34,225 nt of DNA from Microbacteriaceae bacterium PS02333 (GCA_029959665.1 JASCOI010000024.1:1-34225); one strand, 5' to 3'. Positions 1 through 9,308 are shown, numbered from the stretch's first letter. Made by a program: numbers and translations. Notes: generated by a model from the letters alone, not told the origin.

Positions 1-62
1 GGCCCCGGGGGCGGCGCCCTGGGGCGCGCGCCGCCGTGGCTCGGTCGGGATGAACCGCAAGG

Positions 63-1283
63 TCAGCCGGTGAAGGTCGCCCGACCCGAGACCGGGGTCG
101 CGACGGGTGCCACGGCCGGGTCGGCGGTCACGGTGATCGCGACCGAGGCGGTCTGTGCCGAGGAGGTCCCGACGAACACCAGCGTCCAGGCACCGGCGGT
201 CGCGCCGGCCGGCAGGACGACGGTGCCGGTGATGTTGCCGTCGGCGTCCGCGGTCAGCGTTCCGGGCAGCTCGGAGCCGGACTGGCCCTGGGCGAGGGCG
301 ACACCGACGGTCTCGCCCGGCGCGAAGCCCGACCCCGTCACGGCGAAGCCGGTGCTGGTGGCCTGGCTGACGGTCAGCGACAGCGAGGTGCTCGACACCG
401 CGGCGGTGGGCTGCGGGGTGAAGTACGTCGTGCTGTCGTCGATCACCAGGTCCGCGATGCCGGAGTCGGCGGGGACGGCGGCGCGCGCGGCAAAGGAGTT
501 CGCTGCCGATGCCTGCGGCAGGAGCTTCTCGACGCCCCGCTCCGGTGCAGCCGAACGGGCGGCCGGGGTGCTGGTCGGCGCCGTGGTCTCGCTCGGAGCG
601 GGCGTCTCGGTCGGTGCCGGCGTCTCCGTCGGTGCGGGCGTCTCGGTCGGGGCCGGCGTGGGCTCGTCGGTCGCGGGCGGTGTCGCGGTCGCGCCGTTCA
701 GGACGACGGCGTACCCGAAGACGACGTCGCCATCGGCCTGCAGCTGGGTTGCGAGCGCGTCGGTCGACTCCCCGCCGGCCCAGACGGTGTCGGCGCCCTG
801 CAGGCCACCCGTCGTGTAGACGGTCTCCTCGACGAGGGTCGGCGAGCTCGCCTTCGCGACGAGGAGGCCCACCTCGGTGTCGCCACCGGCGTTCGCGGCC
901 GCGTCGTCGATGAGTCCGGCGAGTGCGTTCGGGGCGACGGTGGACTGCAGCGGGTGCAGCAGCAGCACCGCGGAGCCGTCCTTCGCAGTGACGCCGTCGG
1001 CGCCGAACGACGCGACCTGGTCCAGGGAGGTCGCGTAGTCGCTCCCGTCCTGCTGGATGCCCAACCAGGACCAGCCAGCCGGGATCGCCGGAGTGTCGGC
1101 CTGGGTGTCGATGGCGGTGAAGTCGGCGGGGCTGTCGGCCCACGTGACCACGGAGGTGGCCGGCGTGACGGAGCCGTCCGCCGCGTTGGAGACGGTGGGG
1201 ACGAGCGCGGCGGTGACGCCGAGCACGGAGACGCCGACGGCGGCCGCGGCGATTCGGGAGCGAAGCACGGTGTGGAGTTCCAT
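63..1283 (-). CDS. Secreted protein with Thr/Pro-rich repeat linker, function unknown
   Basis: A 406-residue exported protein that I do not recognise as a named family. The N-terminus has Arg residues followed by a long Ala/Val-rich hydrophobic stretch ending near PTVSNA-A, a Sec signal peptide with probable cleavage near residue 34. Residues about 45-200 form one globular domain. Next comes a Thr/Glu/Pro linker with repeats of the type TETPAP, encoded by imperfect 18-nt tandem units around 601-654. The C-terminal part (about 300-385) looks like an Ig/IPT-like beta domain (GSGFAPGETVGVAL, then LVFVGTSSAQTASVAITV). There is no LPXTG motif and no C-terminal membrane segment, so it is probably released or loosely wall-bound. 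Start ATG at 1283; the ribosome-binding site is weak. It stands alone, downstream of purB on the same strand. The gene and its export are well supported; the function is open. Confidence 0.75.
   Translation of the reverse strand: MELHTVLRSRIAAAAVGVSVLGVTAALVPTVSNAADGSVTPATSVVTWADSPADFTAIDTQADTPAIPAGWSWLGIQQDGSDYATSLDQVASFGADGVTAKDGSAVLLLHPLQSTVAPNALAGLIDDAAANAGGDTEVGLLVAKASSPTLVEETVYTTGGLQGADTVWAGGESTDALATQLQADGDVVFGYAVVLNGATATPPATDEPTPAPTETPAPTETPAPTETPAPSETTAPTSTPAARSAAPERGVEKLLPQASAANSFAARAAVPADSGIADLVIDDSTTYFTPQPTAAVSSTSLSLTVSQATSTGFAVTGSGFAPGETVGVALAQGQSGSELPGTLTADADGNITGTVVLPAGATAGAWTLVFVGTSSAQTASVAITVTADPAVAPVATPVSGRATFTG
601..654. repeat. 18-nt imperfect tandem repeat inside the secreted-protein gene
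   Basis: Three consecutive 18-nt units beginning ggcgtctc (601-618, 619-636, 637-654) differ at a few bases each, with degenerate flanking copies. They encode the Thr-Glu-Thr-Pro-Ala-Pro linker, so copy number could vary by slippage without changing frame. Confidence 0.8.
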
Positions 1284-1329
1284 CCGATCAGAGGTGCACA
1301 GGAGTGCATCCTCTGTGACGCCCCCCGGC

Positions 1330-1344
1330 CTGAGTTCTACTCAG
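1330..1344. other. Short perfect inverted repeat between purB and the secreted-protein gene
   Basis: CTGAGT and ACTCAG separated by 3 nt. It lies in the 108-nt gap between the purB stop and the start of the next minus-strand gene. It may be a small operator or a weak hairpin; there is no T-tract. Function unknown. Confidence 0.4.
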
Positions 1345-1391
1345 CTCGACGAACCTATCAGGATGTACAGCGGTTCGGTAGCCGCGCGCCG

Positions 1392-2777
1392 TCAGACCTC
1401 GAGGTGGTCGACGAGCTCGTCCGCCAGACCGGTGTAGGTCGCCGGGGTGAGGTTCGTCAGCCTTGCCTTCGCGCCGTCCGAGATGTCGAGCCCGTTCACG
1501 AACGCGATCAGGTCCTGCTGGCCGATGCGCTTGCCGCGGGTCAGTTCCTTGAGCATGGCGTAGGGGTCCTCGATGTCGGACTGGCCCGCGGTGACCTCGG
1601 CGCGGATGACCGTCTGGATCGCCTCGCCGAGCACCTCCCAGTTGCCGTCGAGGTCCTCGGCCAGGCGCTGCTCGTTCACGGCGATCTCGCCGAGCCCGCG
1701 ACGGAGGTTGTCGAGCGCGAGCAGCGAGTGCCCGACCGCGACACCGACGTTGCGCTGTGTGGTGGAGTCCGTCAGGTCGCGCTGCAGGCGGCTCGTGACG
1801 AGCGTCTCCGACAGGGTGGAGAAGAGCGCCGACGAGATCTCGAGGTTCGCCTCCGCGTTCTCGAAGCGGATCGGATTGATCTTGTGCGGCATCGTCGACG
1901 AGCCCGTGGCACCGGCGACGGGGATCTGCGTGAAGTACCCCATCGAGATGTAGGTCCACACGTCCGTCGCCAGGTTGTGCAGGATCCGGTTCGCGTGGCG
2001 GATCCGGTCGTAGAGCTCCGCCTGCCAGTCGTGCGACTCGATCTGCGTGGTGAGCGGGTTCCACGTCAGGCCGAGGCCCTCGACGAACTCGCGGCTGAGC
2101 GCGGGCCAGTCGGCCTCCGGATCGGCGGCGAGGTGTGCCGAGAAGGTGCCGGTCGCGCCGGAGAACTTGCCGAGGTACTCGCCGCCCTCGATCTGGGCCA
2201 GGACGCGCTCCAGGCGGTACACGACCACCGCGAGCTCCTTGCCGAGCGTCGTCGGGGTCGCGGGCTGCCCGTGCGTGTGGGACAGCATCGGGACGGCGCG
2301 GAGCTCGGTGGCGATCTCGGTCAGTCGGGCGACGACGGCCTTGAACGCGGGCAGCCAGACCTGTTCGACGGCGTCCTTGATCGTCAGCGCGTAGGAGAGG
2401 TTGTTGATGTCCTCGCTCGTGCAGGCGAAGTGCGTCAGTTCGGCGATGGCGTCGAGGGCGAGGTCGGAGAGTCGACGGCGCACGAAGTACTCGACCGCCT
2501 TGACGTCGTGCCGGGTCGTCGCCTCGATCTCCGCGAGCTCGGCGATCTGCGCCTGGCCGAAGTCGGTGACGACGGCGCGGAGGGCGGCCTTGTCGTCGAC
2601 GGACAGCGGCGACGTGGTGAACATCGCGTGGTCGGTGAGGAACACGAGCCACTCCACCTCGACGGTGATGCGGGCGCGGTTCAGGCCGGCCTCGGAGAGG
2701 TGCTCGCCCACCGTGTGCACGACCGGGTAGTACCGCCCGTCGAGGGGGCTGATCGGCTGCGGGGGAAGGGGGGTCAT
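1392..2777 (-). CDS. purB: Adenylosuccinate lyase
   Basis: PurB splits adenylosuccinate to AMP plus fumarate and SAICAR to AICAR plus fumarate in cytosolic purine synthesis. The 461 residues match the E. coli-type PurB length (about 456). Visible signatures are an N-terminal SPLDGRY, TSEDINN near 120-126, SHTHGQPATPTT with the catalytic His near 169, and the fumarase/aspartase-superfamily loop GSSTMPHKINPIRFE at about 292-306, which carries the flexible-loop Ser. The reading frame is open further upstream, but the ATG at 2777 is chosen because family homology begins there and because it overlaps the stop codon of the phosphatase gene by 4 nt (ATGA), indicating translational coupling. Last gene of the minus-strand holin-family / phosphatase / purB group. 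Confidence 0.96.
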   Translation of the reverse strand: MTPLPPQPISPLDGRYYPVVHTVGEHLSEAGLNRARITVEVEWLVFLTDHAMFTTSPLSVDDKAALRAVVTDFGQAQIAELAEIEATTRHDVKAVEYFVRRRLSDLALDAIAELTHFACTSEDINNLSYALTIKDAVEQVWLPAFKAVVARLTEIATELRAVPMLSHTHGQPATPTTLGKELAVVVYRLERVLAQIEGGEYLGKFSGATGTFSAHLAADPEADWPALSREFVEGLGLTWNPLTTQIESHDWQAELYDRIRHANRILHNLATDVWTYISMGYFTQIPVAGATGSSTMPHKINPIRFENAEANLEISSALFSTLSETLVTSRLQRDLTDSTTQRNVGVAVGHSLLALDNLRRGLGEIAVNEQRLAEDLDGNWEVLGEAIQTVIRAEVTAGQSDIEDPYAMLKELTRGKRIGQQDLIAFVNGLDISDGAKARLTNLTPATYTGLADELVDHLEV

Positions 2778-3277
2778 GGTGCTCCCTGGCGGACGGCCGG
2801 TTCGATCTGGTGGAAGAGTGCTCGGCAGGCCCGTTCGACCGTGCTGAGGACTCGGTCGAACTCGTGCCGGTCCGCGTAGTACGGATCCGGAACGTCGGCC
2901 TGCTCGGGCCAGGCGTCGTCGTACCGCAGCAACAGCGTCACCTTCGCGGCGTCGTCCATCGTGGGTGCCCACGAGCGCAGGATGCGTTCGTGGGAGCGGT
3001 CGAGTGCGACCACCAGGTCGAGTTCCGGGAACCGGTCCGGGTCGAACTGACGGGCGCGATGCCTGCTGCCATCGTATCCGCGCGCCGCGAGTGCTGCGAT
3101 CGTGCGCTCGTCGGCGGGTTCACCGACGTGCCAGTCACCCGTGCCGGCCGACTCGACCTGGAACTGCTCGGTCAGACCGGCGTCCTCGACGATCTTCGCG
3201 AAGACGATCTCGGCCATCGGCGACCGGCAGATGTTCCCGCTGCAGACGAACGAGACGCGGAACGACGGAGCGGTCAC
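2774..3277 (-). CDS. Low-molecular-weight protein tyrosine phosphatase
   Basis: A 167-residue cytosolic phosphatase of the LMW-PTP/arsenate-reductase fold. The P-loop CSGNICRS (CX5RS) lies at residues 12-19, with nucleophile Cys12 and Arg18. The general-acid loop DPYYAD lies at 131-136 (Asp131). Two aromatic residues in that loop are typical of eukaryotic-like and mycobacterial PtpA-type enzymes acting on phosphotyrosine, not of arsenate reductases. The GTG start at 3277 overlaps the stop of the upstream holin-family gene (GTGA), and its own stop overlaps the purB start. The substrate is unknown; possible roles are dephosphorylating a tyrosine kinase or envelope-polysaccharide regulator. Family call is certain, cellular role is not. 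Confidence 0.93.
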   Translation of the reverse strand: MTAPSFRVSFVCSGNICRSPMAEIVFAKIVEDAGLTEQFQVESAGTGDWHVGEPADERTIAALAARGYDGSRHRARQFDPDRFPELDLVVALDRSHERILRSWAPTMDDAAKVTLLLRYDDAWPEQADVPDPYYADRHEFDRVLSTVERACRALFHQIEPAVRQGAP

Positions 3278-3672
3278 GCGCGCTGACGGTTGAGGACCGG
3301 GCGGACGAAGAGCCCGATGAGCCATGCGAAGACCGCGAGCACGAGGGCGCCGACGACACCCCAGCCGAACGAGTCGACCTGCAGGCCGAAGCCGATCGCG
3401 GACGAGATCCCGGCGACGATGAGCAGCAGGATCGCGTTCACGACGAGGGAGATGAGCCCGAGGGTCAGGATGTAGATCGGGAACGCCACGATCCGGATGA
3501 GCGTGCCGATCACCGCGTTGACGAGTCCGAAGACGAACGCGACGAGCAGGTAGGTCAGGACGGTCGCGATCGCGCCGCCGTCCCCGAAGGCGATGACGGA
3601 GACACCGCTGACGATGAGCGTGGTGAGCCACAGCGCGACGGCGTTGATGACGAGGCGGACGAGGAATCGCAT
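3274..3672 (-). CDS. Four-TM phage-holin-family (superfamily IV) membrane protein
   Basis: A 132-residue, almost wholly hydrophobic protein with four predicted membrane helices (about 4-27, 32-55, 58-85 and 98-123) and short charged ends (MRFLVR at the N-terminus, RPVLNRQRA at the C-terminus). Length and pattern fit the mycobacterial 4-TMS phage holin family (PF04020), found in many actinobacteria outside prophages. No lysis function is implied, since no endolysin or phage gene is near. Start ATG at 3672, 40 nt from the divergent aminotransferase. It heads the coupled group with the tyrosine phosphatase and purB. Its function is not established. Confidence 0.82.
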   Translation of the reverse strand: MRFLVRLVINAVALWLTTLIVSGVSVIAFGDGGAIATVLTYLLVAFVFGLVNAVIGTLIRIVAFPIYILTLGLISLVVNAILLLIVAGISSAIGFGLQVDSFGWGVVGALVLAVFAWLIGLFVRPVLNRQRA

Positions 3673-3700
3673 GCACCCATGATGCCCGGGACCGGCCGGT

Positions 3701-3713
3701 TACGCTTGCGAGG
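3701..3713 (+). promoter_or_regulatory. -10 box of a probable leaderless promoter for the HisC-like gene
   Basis: TACGCT at 3701-3706 matches TANNNT and ends 6 nt before the GTG at 3713, so transcription would start at or next to the start codon. There is no Shine-Dalgarno sequence. The -35 region is not recognisable. Confidence 0.6.
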
Positions 3714-4801
3714 TGACTGTGCACATCCGCCCCGAGATCGCATCGCTGCCCGCGTACAAGCAGGGCCGACAGGCCGCGGCGGACGCCTTCAAGCTCTCCA
3801 GCAACGAGAACCCGTTCCCGCCGCTGCCCGGCGTGATCGAGGCCGTGCAGGCGCAGACGGCGTACAACCGCTACCCGGACGCCTCCGCGCTCGCGCTGCG
3901 GGCCGAGCTGGCGAACCGCTTCGGGACCACCGTCGACGAGGTCCACATCGCCCCGGGCAGCGTCGCGATCCTGCACGAGCTCGCCAAGGCCACGTCCGGC
4001 CCCGGTGACGAGATCGTCTACGCGTGGCGGTCCTTCGAGGCGTACCCGGGCGTGGTCACGGTCGCCGGTGCCACGAGCGTGCAGGTCCCGAACCGTGCCG
4101 ACGGCGGGCACGACCTCGACGCGATGGCGGCAGCGGTCACCGAGCGCACCCGCATGGTGATCGTCTGCACCCCGAACAACCCGACCGGGCCGATCGTCAC
4201 CGCGGCCGAGTTCCAGACCTTCATGGCCGCCGTTCCGGAGTCCGTGCTCGTCGTCCTGGACGAGGCCTACGCGGAGTTCGTCACCGACCCCGACGCCGTG
4301 CACGGCATCCCGCTGCTCGAGCGCCACCCGAACCTCGTCGTGCTCCGCACCTTCTCGAAGGCGTACGGCCTCGCCGGCCTCCGCGTCGGGTACGCGCTCG
4401 GACCGGCATACGTCCTCGACGCCGTCCGTGCGTGCGCCATCCCGCTCAGCGTCACGGCGCAGGGCCAGGCGGCAGCGCTCGCCAGCCTGGAGCGCGAGGA
4501 CGAGCTCCTGGCGCGCGTCGCCGAGCTGGCCGAGCGCCGGGACACCATCGTCACGGAGCTGCGCGCCCAGGGCTGGGAGGTCCCGGACGCCCAGGGCAAC
4601 TTCGTGTGGCTCGCGACGGGGGAGCGCACCGGGGTTGCCGCCGAGCGGTTCGAGCAGGCCGGGATCATCGTCCGGGCGTTCGCCGACGAAGGCGTCCGCA
4701 TCTCGATCGGCGAGCACGAGGCTGTCGACAAGCTCCTCGAAACAGCCCGTTCACTTGTCGGGGGACTCACAACGGCGCCAGGAACCCGGACGCTACGCTG
4801 A
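3713..4801 (+). CDS. Histidinol-phosphate / aromatic aminotransferase-type enzyme (class I/II PLP)
   Basis: A 362-residue class I/II aminotransferase of the HisC family. Key residues are visible: substrate/PLP region [11 protein letters not shown] (28-38), CTPNNPTGP (152-160), DEAYAEF (183-189, with the Asp and Tyr that hold PLP), and the Schiff-base Lys216 in [16 protein letters not shown]. HisC itself converts imidazole-acetol phosphate to histidinol phosphate. Many actinobacterial second copies (HisC2/Pat) are aromatic or phenylalanine aminotransferases. The gene sits immediately before a branched-chain 2-oxoacid dehydrogenase set and not in a his operon, so a role in making 2-oxo acids from amino acids is plausible but inferred. 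GTG start at 3713 chosen from homology and the -10 box placed for leaderless expression. Confidence 0.88.
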   Translation: MTVHIRPEIASLPAYKQGRQAAADAFKLSSNENPFPPLPGVIEAVQAQTAYNRYPDASALALRAELANRFGTTVDEVHIAPGSVAILHELAKATSGPGDEIVYAWRSFEAYPGVVTVAGATSVQVPNRADGGHDLDAMAAAVTERTRMVIVCTPNNPTGPIVTAAEFQTFMAAVPESVLVVLDEAYAEFVTDPDAVHGIPLLERHPNLVVLRTFSKAYGLAGLRVGYALGPAYVLDAVRACAIPLSVTAQGQAAALASLEREDELLARVAELAERRDTIVTELRAQGWEVPDAQGNFVWLATGERTGVAAERFEQAGIIVRAFADEGVRISIGEHEAVDKLLETARSLVGGLTTAPGTRTLR

Positions 4802-4807
4802 CCCGCA
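4794..4807 (+). promoter_or_regulatory. -10 box of a probable leaderless promoter for bkdA
   Basis: TACGCT at 4794-4799 overlaps the end of the upstream aminotransferase gene and ends 7 nt before the ATG at 4807. It repeats the arrangement in front of the aminotransferase with the same hexamer. bkdA may therefore be transcribed separately as well as by read-through. Confidence 0.55.
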
Positions 4808-5943
4808 TGTCCTTCCACGCCGCGGCTCCCGCGACGACCACCATCCGGCTCCTCGACTCAGAGGGCCGGTTCGTGGAGACCGACGAGAACGCCGAGTACG
4901 CCGCCGCCGCGCGGGCGATCCCGGACGAGACCCTGCTGGCGATGCATCGTCGCATGGTCATCACGCGTCGGTTCGACCACGCCGCCCACAACCTCCAGCG
5001 CACGGGCCAGCTCGGCCTGTGGGTGCCGAGCCACGGACAGGAAGCCGCGCAGGTCGGCTCCGTGTTCGCGCTCCGCCCGCAGGACCACGTGTTCCCGTCG
5101 TACCGCGAGCACGCCGTCACGATGACCCGTGGTGTCGAGCCGATGGAGATCATCAGCCTGTACCGCGGGCTGACCCACGGCGGCTGGAACCCGGACGAGC
5201 GCGGCAACACCCACATCTCGACGCTCGTGATCGGCTCGCAGACCCTGCACGCCACCGGCTACGCGATGGGCATGCGGCTCGACGGCGACGTCGGCACGGG
5301 TGACCCGGACCGCGACGCCTGCTCGATCGTGTACTTCGGCGACGGCGCCACCAGCCAGGGCGACGTGAACGAGGCGTACGTCTTCGCCGCGTCCTACAAG
5401 GCGCCGGTCGTCTTCTTCCTGCAGAACAACCACTGGGCGATCTCGGTCCCGGTGTCGGTGCAGTCGCCGACCCCGCTGGTCGACCGCCCCCGCGGGTTCG
5501 GCATCCCGGCGATCAAGGTCGACGGCAACGACGTCCTGGCGTCCTACACGGCCAGCGTGGTCGCGACCGACCACGCCAGGAGCGGACAGGGCCCGGCGTT
5601 CGTCGAGGCGGAGACGTACCGCATCGGGGCGCACACCAGCTCCGACGACCCGACCCGCTACCGCGGCGACGACGAGCTCGCGAGCTGGGTCGAGCGCGAC
5701 CCGATCGCACGATCGGAGGGCTACCTCCGCAGCCGTGGCGTCACCGACGCACAGCTCGCCGAGTTCGACGCAGAGGGCGAAGCCGTCGCGGCCGACATCC
5801 GCACGCGCACCCCGCAGCTCGTCGCGCCGCCGATGCAGGTGATGTTCGACCACGTCTACCGCGAGCCCCACCCGCGGATCGACGAGCAGCGCCAGTGGCT
5901 CGAAGCGTACGAAGCCGACCAGGACGGAGCATCGCACGCATGA
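4807..5943 (+). CDS. bkdA: Branched-chain 2-oxoacid dehydrogenase E1 alpha subunit
   Basis: E1-alpha (378 aa) with E1-beta decarboxylates a 2-oxo acid using thiamine diphosphate and passes the acyl group to lipoyl-E2. The ThDP motif begins GDGATSQGDVNEA (178-190) and closes with QNN near 206-208. A conserved phosphorylation-loop-like segment YRIGAHTSSDDPTRYR follows. Segments such as LWVPSHGQEAAQVG and IGSQTLHATGYAMG resemble, from memory, M. tuberculosis BkdA (Rv2497c), favouring branched-chain oxo acids over pyruvate. Actinobacteria usually use a homodimeric AceE for pyruvate, which also supports this. Start ATG 4807. The stop overlaps the bkdB ATG. Pyruvate or mixed specificity cannot be excluded. 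Confidence 0.9.
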   Translation: MSFHAAAPATTTIRLLDSEGRFVETDENAEYAAAARAIPDETLLAMHRRMVITRRFDHAAHNLQRTGQLGLWVPSHGQEAAQVGSVFALRPQDHVFPSYREHAVTMTRGVEPMEIISLYRGLTHGGWNPDERGNTHISTLVIGSQTLHATGYAMGMRLDGDVGTGDPDRDACSIVYFGDGATSQGDVNEAYVFAASYKAPVVFFLQNNHWAISVPVSVQSPTPLVDRPRGFGIPAIKVDGNDVLASYTASVVATDHARSGQGPAFVEAETYRIGAHTSSDDPTRYRGDDELASWVERDPIARSEGYLRSRGVTDAQLAEFDAEGEAVAADIRTRTPQLVAPPMQVMFDHVYREPHPRIDEQRQWLEAYEADQDGASHA

Positions 5944-6989
5944 GCACCACCGAGCAGCTCTTCGACTACACGCTGCGCTCGCACCCGGGCGCCGGCGAGG
6001 TCCCGACCGACCCGACCCCGACGCTCCCGATGGCCAAGGCGCTGAACGCCGGACTGGCCGCCGCGATGCAGGCGGACGACAAGGTCCTGCTGATGGGCGA
6101 GGACATCGGCCGCCTCGGCGGTGTCTTCCGCATCACCGAGGGGCTCCAGGAACGCTTCGGCGACACCCGCGTGATGGACACCCCGCTCGCGGAGTCCGGC
6201 ATCATCGGCACCGCGATCGGCCTGGCGCTCCGCGGCTACCGTCCCGTCGTCGAGATCCAGTTCGACGGGTTCGTCTGGCCCGGCTTCGACCAGATCACGT
6301 CGCAGCTCGCGAAGATGGCGAACCGTCTCCCCGAGCACATGTCGTTGCCGATCGTCATCCGCATCCCCTACGGCGGGCACATCGGCGCGGTGGAGCACCA
6401 CCAGGAGTCCCCGGAGACGTACTTCGCGCACACTCCGGGCTTGCGCGTCGTGAGCCCGAGCACCCCGAACGACGCCTACTGGATGATCCAGGAGGCGATC
6501 GCGTCGAAGGACCCCGTGATCTTCATGGAGCCCAAGTCACGGTACTGGCCGAAGGGGCAGGTCGACCTGGTCGACGGGCACGTGCCGATGCACACCACGC
6601 GCGTCGCCCGCACCGGCACCGAGGTCACGCTCGTGGGCCACGGCGCCATGGTCGCGACGCTCATGCAGGCCGCGGACATCGCCGAGGGTGAGGGGACGAG
6701 CTGCGAGGTCGTCGACCTCCGCTCGATCTCGCCGATCGACTGGGAGCCGCTGCTGGCATCGGTCCGCAAGACCGGCCGGCTCGTCATCGCGCAGGAGTCG
6801 TCCGGCTTCGTGAGCGTCGGCAGCGAGATCGCCGCGACCGTCGCCGAGCGGACCTTCTACACGCTGCAGGCACCACCCCTGCGGGTGTCCGGGTTCGACA
6901 TCCCGTTCCCGGTCTCGAAGCTCGAACACCTGCACCTGCCGGACGCCGACCGCGTCCTCGAGGCCGTCGACCGCGCCCTCGCATACTGA
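5940..6989 (+). CDS. bkdB: Branched-chain 2-oxoacid dehydrogenase E1 beta subunit
   Basis: A 349-residue transketolase-like E1-beta partner. Visible family signatures are [33 protein letters not shown] (51-69) and [11 protein letters not shown] (80-90, with the ThDP-activating Glu), then the transketolase C-terminal domain with [19 protein letters not shown] sequence and a closing DIPFP motif. It forms an alpha2-beta2 tetramer with the upstream product. The ATG at 5940 overlaps the bkdA stop by 4 nt (ATGA), so translation is coupled and subunits are made 1:1; the frame is open a little further upstream but family sequence begins here. Confidence 0.92.
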   Translation: MSTTEQLFDYTLRSHPGAGEVPTDPTPTLPMAKALNAGLAAAMQADDKVLLMGEDIGRLGGVFRITEGLQERFGDTRVMDTPLAESGIIGTAIGLALRGYRPVVEIQFDGFVWPGFDQITSQLAKMANRLPEHMSLPIVIRIPYGGHIGAVEHHQESPETYFAHTPGLRVVSPSTPNDAYWMIQEAIASKDPVIFMEPKSRYWPKGQVDLVDGHVPMHTTRVARTGTEVTLVGHGAMVATLMQAADIAEGEGTSCEVVDLRSISPIDWEPLLASVRKTGRLVIAQESSGFVSVGSEIAATVAERTFYTLQAPPLRVSGFDIPFPVSKLEHLHLPDADRVLEAVDRALAY

Positions 6990-7030
6990 CCCGGACCATC
7001 CCCGCACGACCGACCGACGAAGGAGCCGAC

Positions 7031-8602
7031 GTGGCCGTCGCCGAATTCCCCCTCCCCGACGTGGGTGAAGGCCTGACCGAGGCCGAGATCGTGCAGTGGC
7101 GCGTCGCGATCGGTGACGACATCGCGGTGGACCAGGTCCTCGTGGAGATCGAGACCGCCAAGTCCCTCGTCGAGCTGCCGTCGCCCTTCGCGGGCAAGGT
7201 CACCGGGCTGCTCGTCAGCGAGGGTGACACGGTCGAGGTCGGCAAGCCGATCATCCGGGTCGAGTCCGACGCGCACGTCCCGTCGGCGTCCGTCCAGTCG
7301 GCACAGCCGGGAGGCTCGGCTGCGGTTGCCGACGCTGCTCCGGTCTCGCCCGATGTCACGCCCGCCATCCCGACGCCTCCGGCGCCGCCTGCGGCCACCG
7401 CGCCAGTCCCCCCGACTCCGGCTCCCGCCGCTCCCGCTCCCGCGCCCGTTGCTGCAGCCCCGTCCTCCCCGATCCAGGCCGCCGACGGCGCCTCGGTCAT
7501 CGGCACCGACGAGTCGTCCGGCGCCGTCCTCGTCGGCTACGGCTCCGCGACCAGCGCACCGTCGCGCCGGAAGCCGGGCGCCCGCCGGGCCGCAGCGGTC
7601 GCTGCGGAGGCGAGCCGTGCCTCCAGTCGGGAAGCCGACCTCGACCTGGTCACCGACGACGGCGAGGCGAGCACCGCCGACGCCGTTGCCGAGCAGGGCA
7701 AGCGTCCAGCGCGCCCGTCCAGCGTTCCCGCCGCCAACGCGCTGCCGGTGATCGCGAAGCCGCCGATCCGGAAGCTCGCGAAGGACCTCGGGGTCGACCT
7801 GACCACCGTCGTCGCGACCGGGCTCGCCGGCGAGGTCACGCGCGACGACGTGATCCGCCACGCGACGCAGGCCACGGTCTTCCGCAACATCGAGACGCCC
7901 GAGTGGGGCGACGTCCGCCAGGAGACCATCCCGGTCAAGGGCGTCCGCAAGGCGATCGCGACCGCGATGACCACGTCGGCGTTCACGGCACCGCACGTCT
8001 CCCTGTTCGTCGACGTCGACGCGACCCGAACCATGGAGTTCGTCAAGCGGCTGAAGTCCTCGCCGACGTTCGCCGGGGTCAAGGTGTCGCCGCTGCTCAT
8101 CATGGCGAAGGCCGTGATCTGGGCCGTGCGGCGCAACCGCTCGGTGAACTCCTCGTGGACCGACCGCGAGATCATCGTGCACCACTTCGTGAACCTCGGC
8201 ATCGCGGCGGCGACCCCCCGCGGACTCATCGTGCCGAACATCAAGGACGCGCAGGACATGTCGCTCCTCGAGCTCGCGAAGGCGCTCGAGCAGATGACGC
8301 TCACCGCGCGCGACGGCAAGACCAGCCCTGCGGAGATGGCCGACGGCACGATCACCGTGACGAACATCGGGGTGTTCGGCATGGACACCGGCACGCCGAT
8401 CCTCAACCCGGGGCAGGTCGCGATCGTCGCGATGGGGACGATCAAGCCGAAGCCGTGGGTCGTCGACGGCGAGGTGCGGTCGCGCATGGTGACCACGATC
8501 GGTGCCTCGTTCGACCACCGCGTGGTGGACGGCGACGTCGCGTCCCGGTTCGTGCACGACGTGGCCTCGGTGCTCGAGGAGCCGGCGCTCCTGCTCGACT
8601 GA
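7031..8602 (+). CDS. bkdC: Dihydrolipoamide acyltransferase (E2) of the branched-chain 2-oxoacid dehydrogenase
   Basis: A 523-residue E2 core protein with one N-terminal lipoyl domain (residues about 3-78; lipoyl Lys44 in [13 protein letters not shown]), a long Ala/Pro-rich flexible linker (about 85-145), a second charged linker, a peripheral subunit-binding domain (about 240-275, [14 protein letters not shown]...GEVTRDDV) and a C-terminal catalytic domain with DHRVVDGD at about 495-502, where His496 and Asp500 act. It moves the acyl group from E1 to CoA. GTG start at 7031 has a good GAAGGAG ribosome site 6-12 nt upstream and lies 41 nt after bkdB. No E3 (lipoamide dehydrogenase) gene is in the window, so a shared Lpd must be encoded elsewhere. 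Confidence 0.93.
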   Translation: MAVAEFPLPDVGEGLTEAEIVQWRVAIGDDIAVDQVLVEIETAKSLVELPSPFAGKVTGLLVSEGDTVEVGKPIIRVESDAHVPSASVQSAQPGGSAAVADAAPVSPDVTPAIPTPPAPPAATAPVPPTPAPAAPAPAPVAAAPSSPIQAADGASVIGTDESSGAVLVGYGSATSAPSRRKPGARRAAAVAAEASRASSREADLDLVTDDGEASTADAVAEQGKRPARPSSVPAANALPVIAKPPIRKLAKDLGVDLTTVVATGLAGEVTRDDVIRHATQATVFRNIETPEWGDVRQETIPVKGVRKAIATAMTTSAFTAPHVSLFVDVDATRTMEFVKRLKSSPTFAGVKVSPLLIMAKAVIWAVRRNRSVNSSWTDREIIVHHFVNLGIAAATPRGLIVPNIKDAQDMSLLELAKALEQMTLTARDGKTSPAEMADGTITVTNIGVFGMDTGTPILNPGQVAIVAMGTIKPKPWVVDGEVRSRMVTTIGASFDHRVVDGDVASRFVHDVASVLEEPALLLD

Positions 8603-8658
8603 GGCGTTGTTGGCGTGGTGTTCACGCGGATGTCGGTGGTCGGGGCGATGATCGACAC

Positions 8659-9228
8659 ATGGTCCACCAGCTCCTGAGCGCCCCGCAGGAGATCCGAACG
8701 GATCGCCTCGTCCTGACCCCCGTGACGCCAGCGGACATCGACGCCGTGCACGCGATCTACTCCGACGCCCGGACCTGGGCGCACCTGCCCTCTGGTCGAC
8801 ACGGGTCGCGCGAGCAGACGCAGGACCTCGTCCAGCGGAAGATCGGCGGCCGGGTCCGGCATGGGCTCGGGTCGTGGACGATCCGGCACGACGGCGTCGT
8901 GATCGGAGTGGGCGGCGTGGACATGACCGCCGGTGGTGTGTGGAACCTCGGGTACCGCCTCGCGCCGAGTGCGTGGGGGAACGGCTACGCGACCGAGATC
9001 GCCCGGGCGGCTGTGAGCGCCGCGCTCGAGACTGTTCCGGGAACGCCGATCACCGGACGGGTGCTGACGAACAACCCCGCCTCGGCGACGGTGCTCGCCC
9101 GCGCGGGGCTGTCACTCGTCTGGCAGGGCACCACGGCTGCGCCGACGCCGAGCGGTGTCGAGCGGCAGGTCTGGGCCGATCGCGCGCTCGCCGACGCCCA
9201 GTACGACTGGCTCGTCGCGAACGCCTGA
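8659..9228 (+). CDS. GNAT-family N-acetyltransferase (RimJ/RimL-like)
   Basis: A 189-residue GNAT enzyme. It opens with the common RimJ-like pattern IRTDRLVLTPVTPADIDAV and has the acetyl-CoA-binding motif A region LGYRLAPSAWGNGYATEIARAA, followed by VLTNNPASATVLARAGLSLVWQG, the usual N-x-x-S-x-x-V-x-x-x-x-G-F/L signature. The substrate could be a protein N-terminus, an amine or an antibiotic; nothing in the sequence decides. The ATG at 8659 is chosen because family homology begins about 12 residues later; upstream in-frame sequence is the antisense-style shadow of bkdC. It follows bkdC by 56 nt and may be a separate unit. A weak GATGAT at 8647-8652 could be a leaderless -10. Confidence 0.88.
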   Translation: MVHQLLSAPQEIRTDRLVLTPVTPADIDAVHAIYSDARTWAHLPSGRHGSREQTQDLVQRKIGGRVRHGLGSWTIRHDGVVIGVGGVDMTAGGVWNLGYRLAPSAWGNGYATEIARAAVSAALETVPGTPITGRVLTNNPASATVLARAGLSLVWQGTTAAPTPSGVERQVWADRALADAQYDWLVANA

Positions 9229-9308
9229 CGGCCCGCCTCAGCGTCGCTCGGGGCTCGCTCCGCGCCGCTCGCCCGTCGCCCCTCGCCCCCCCGCGCCGCT
9301 CGCCCCGT

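Noticed and set aside
1-62. GC-rich palindromic stretch at the window edge
   Set aside because: Several short GC pairings are possible but no single clear stem; too little sequence to call a terminator.
954-2879. A 641-codon open frame on the plus strand
   Set aside because: It runs antisense to the secreted-protein gene and purB, has Arg/Asp/Val-rich shadow composition and no family sequence. Long antisense frames are expected at this GC content.
3274-3672. Holin-family protein as a sign of a prophage
   Set aside because: No endolysin, capsid, tail, integrase or att repeats are near, and this holin family is common in actinobacterial chromosomes outside phages.
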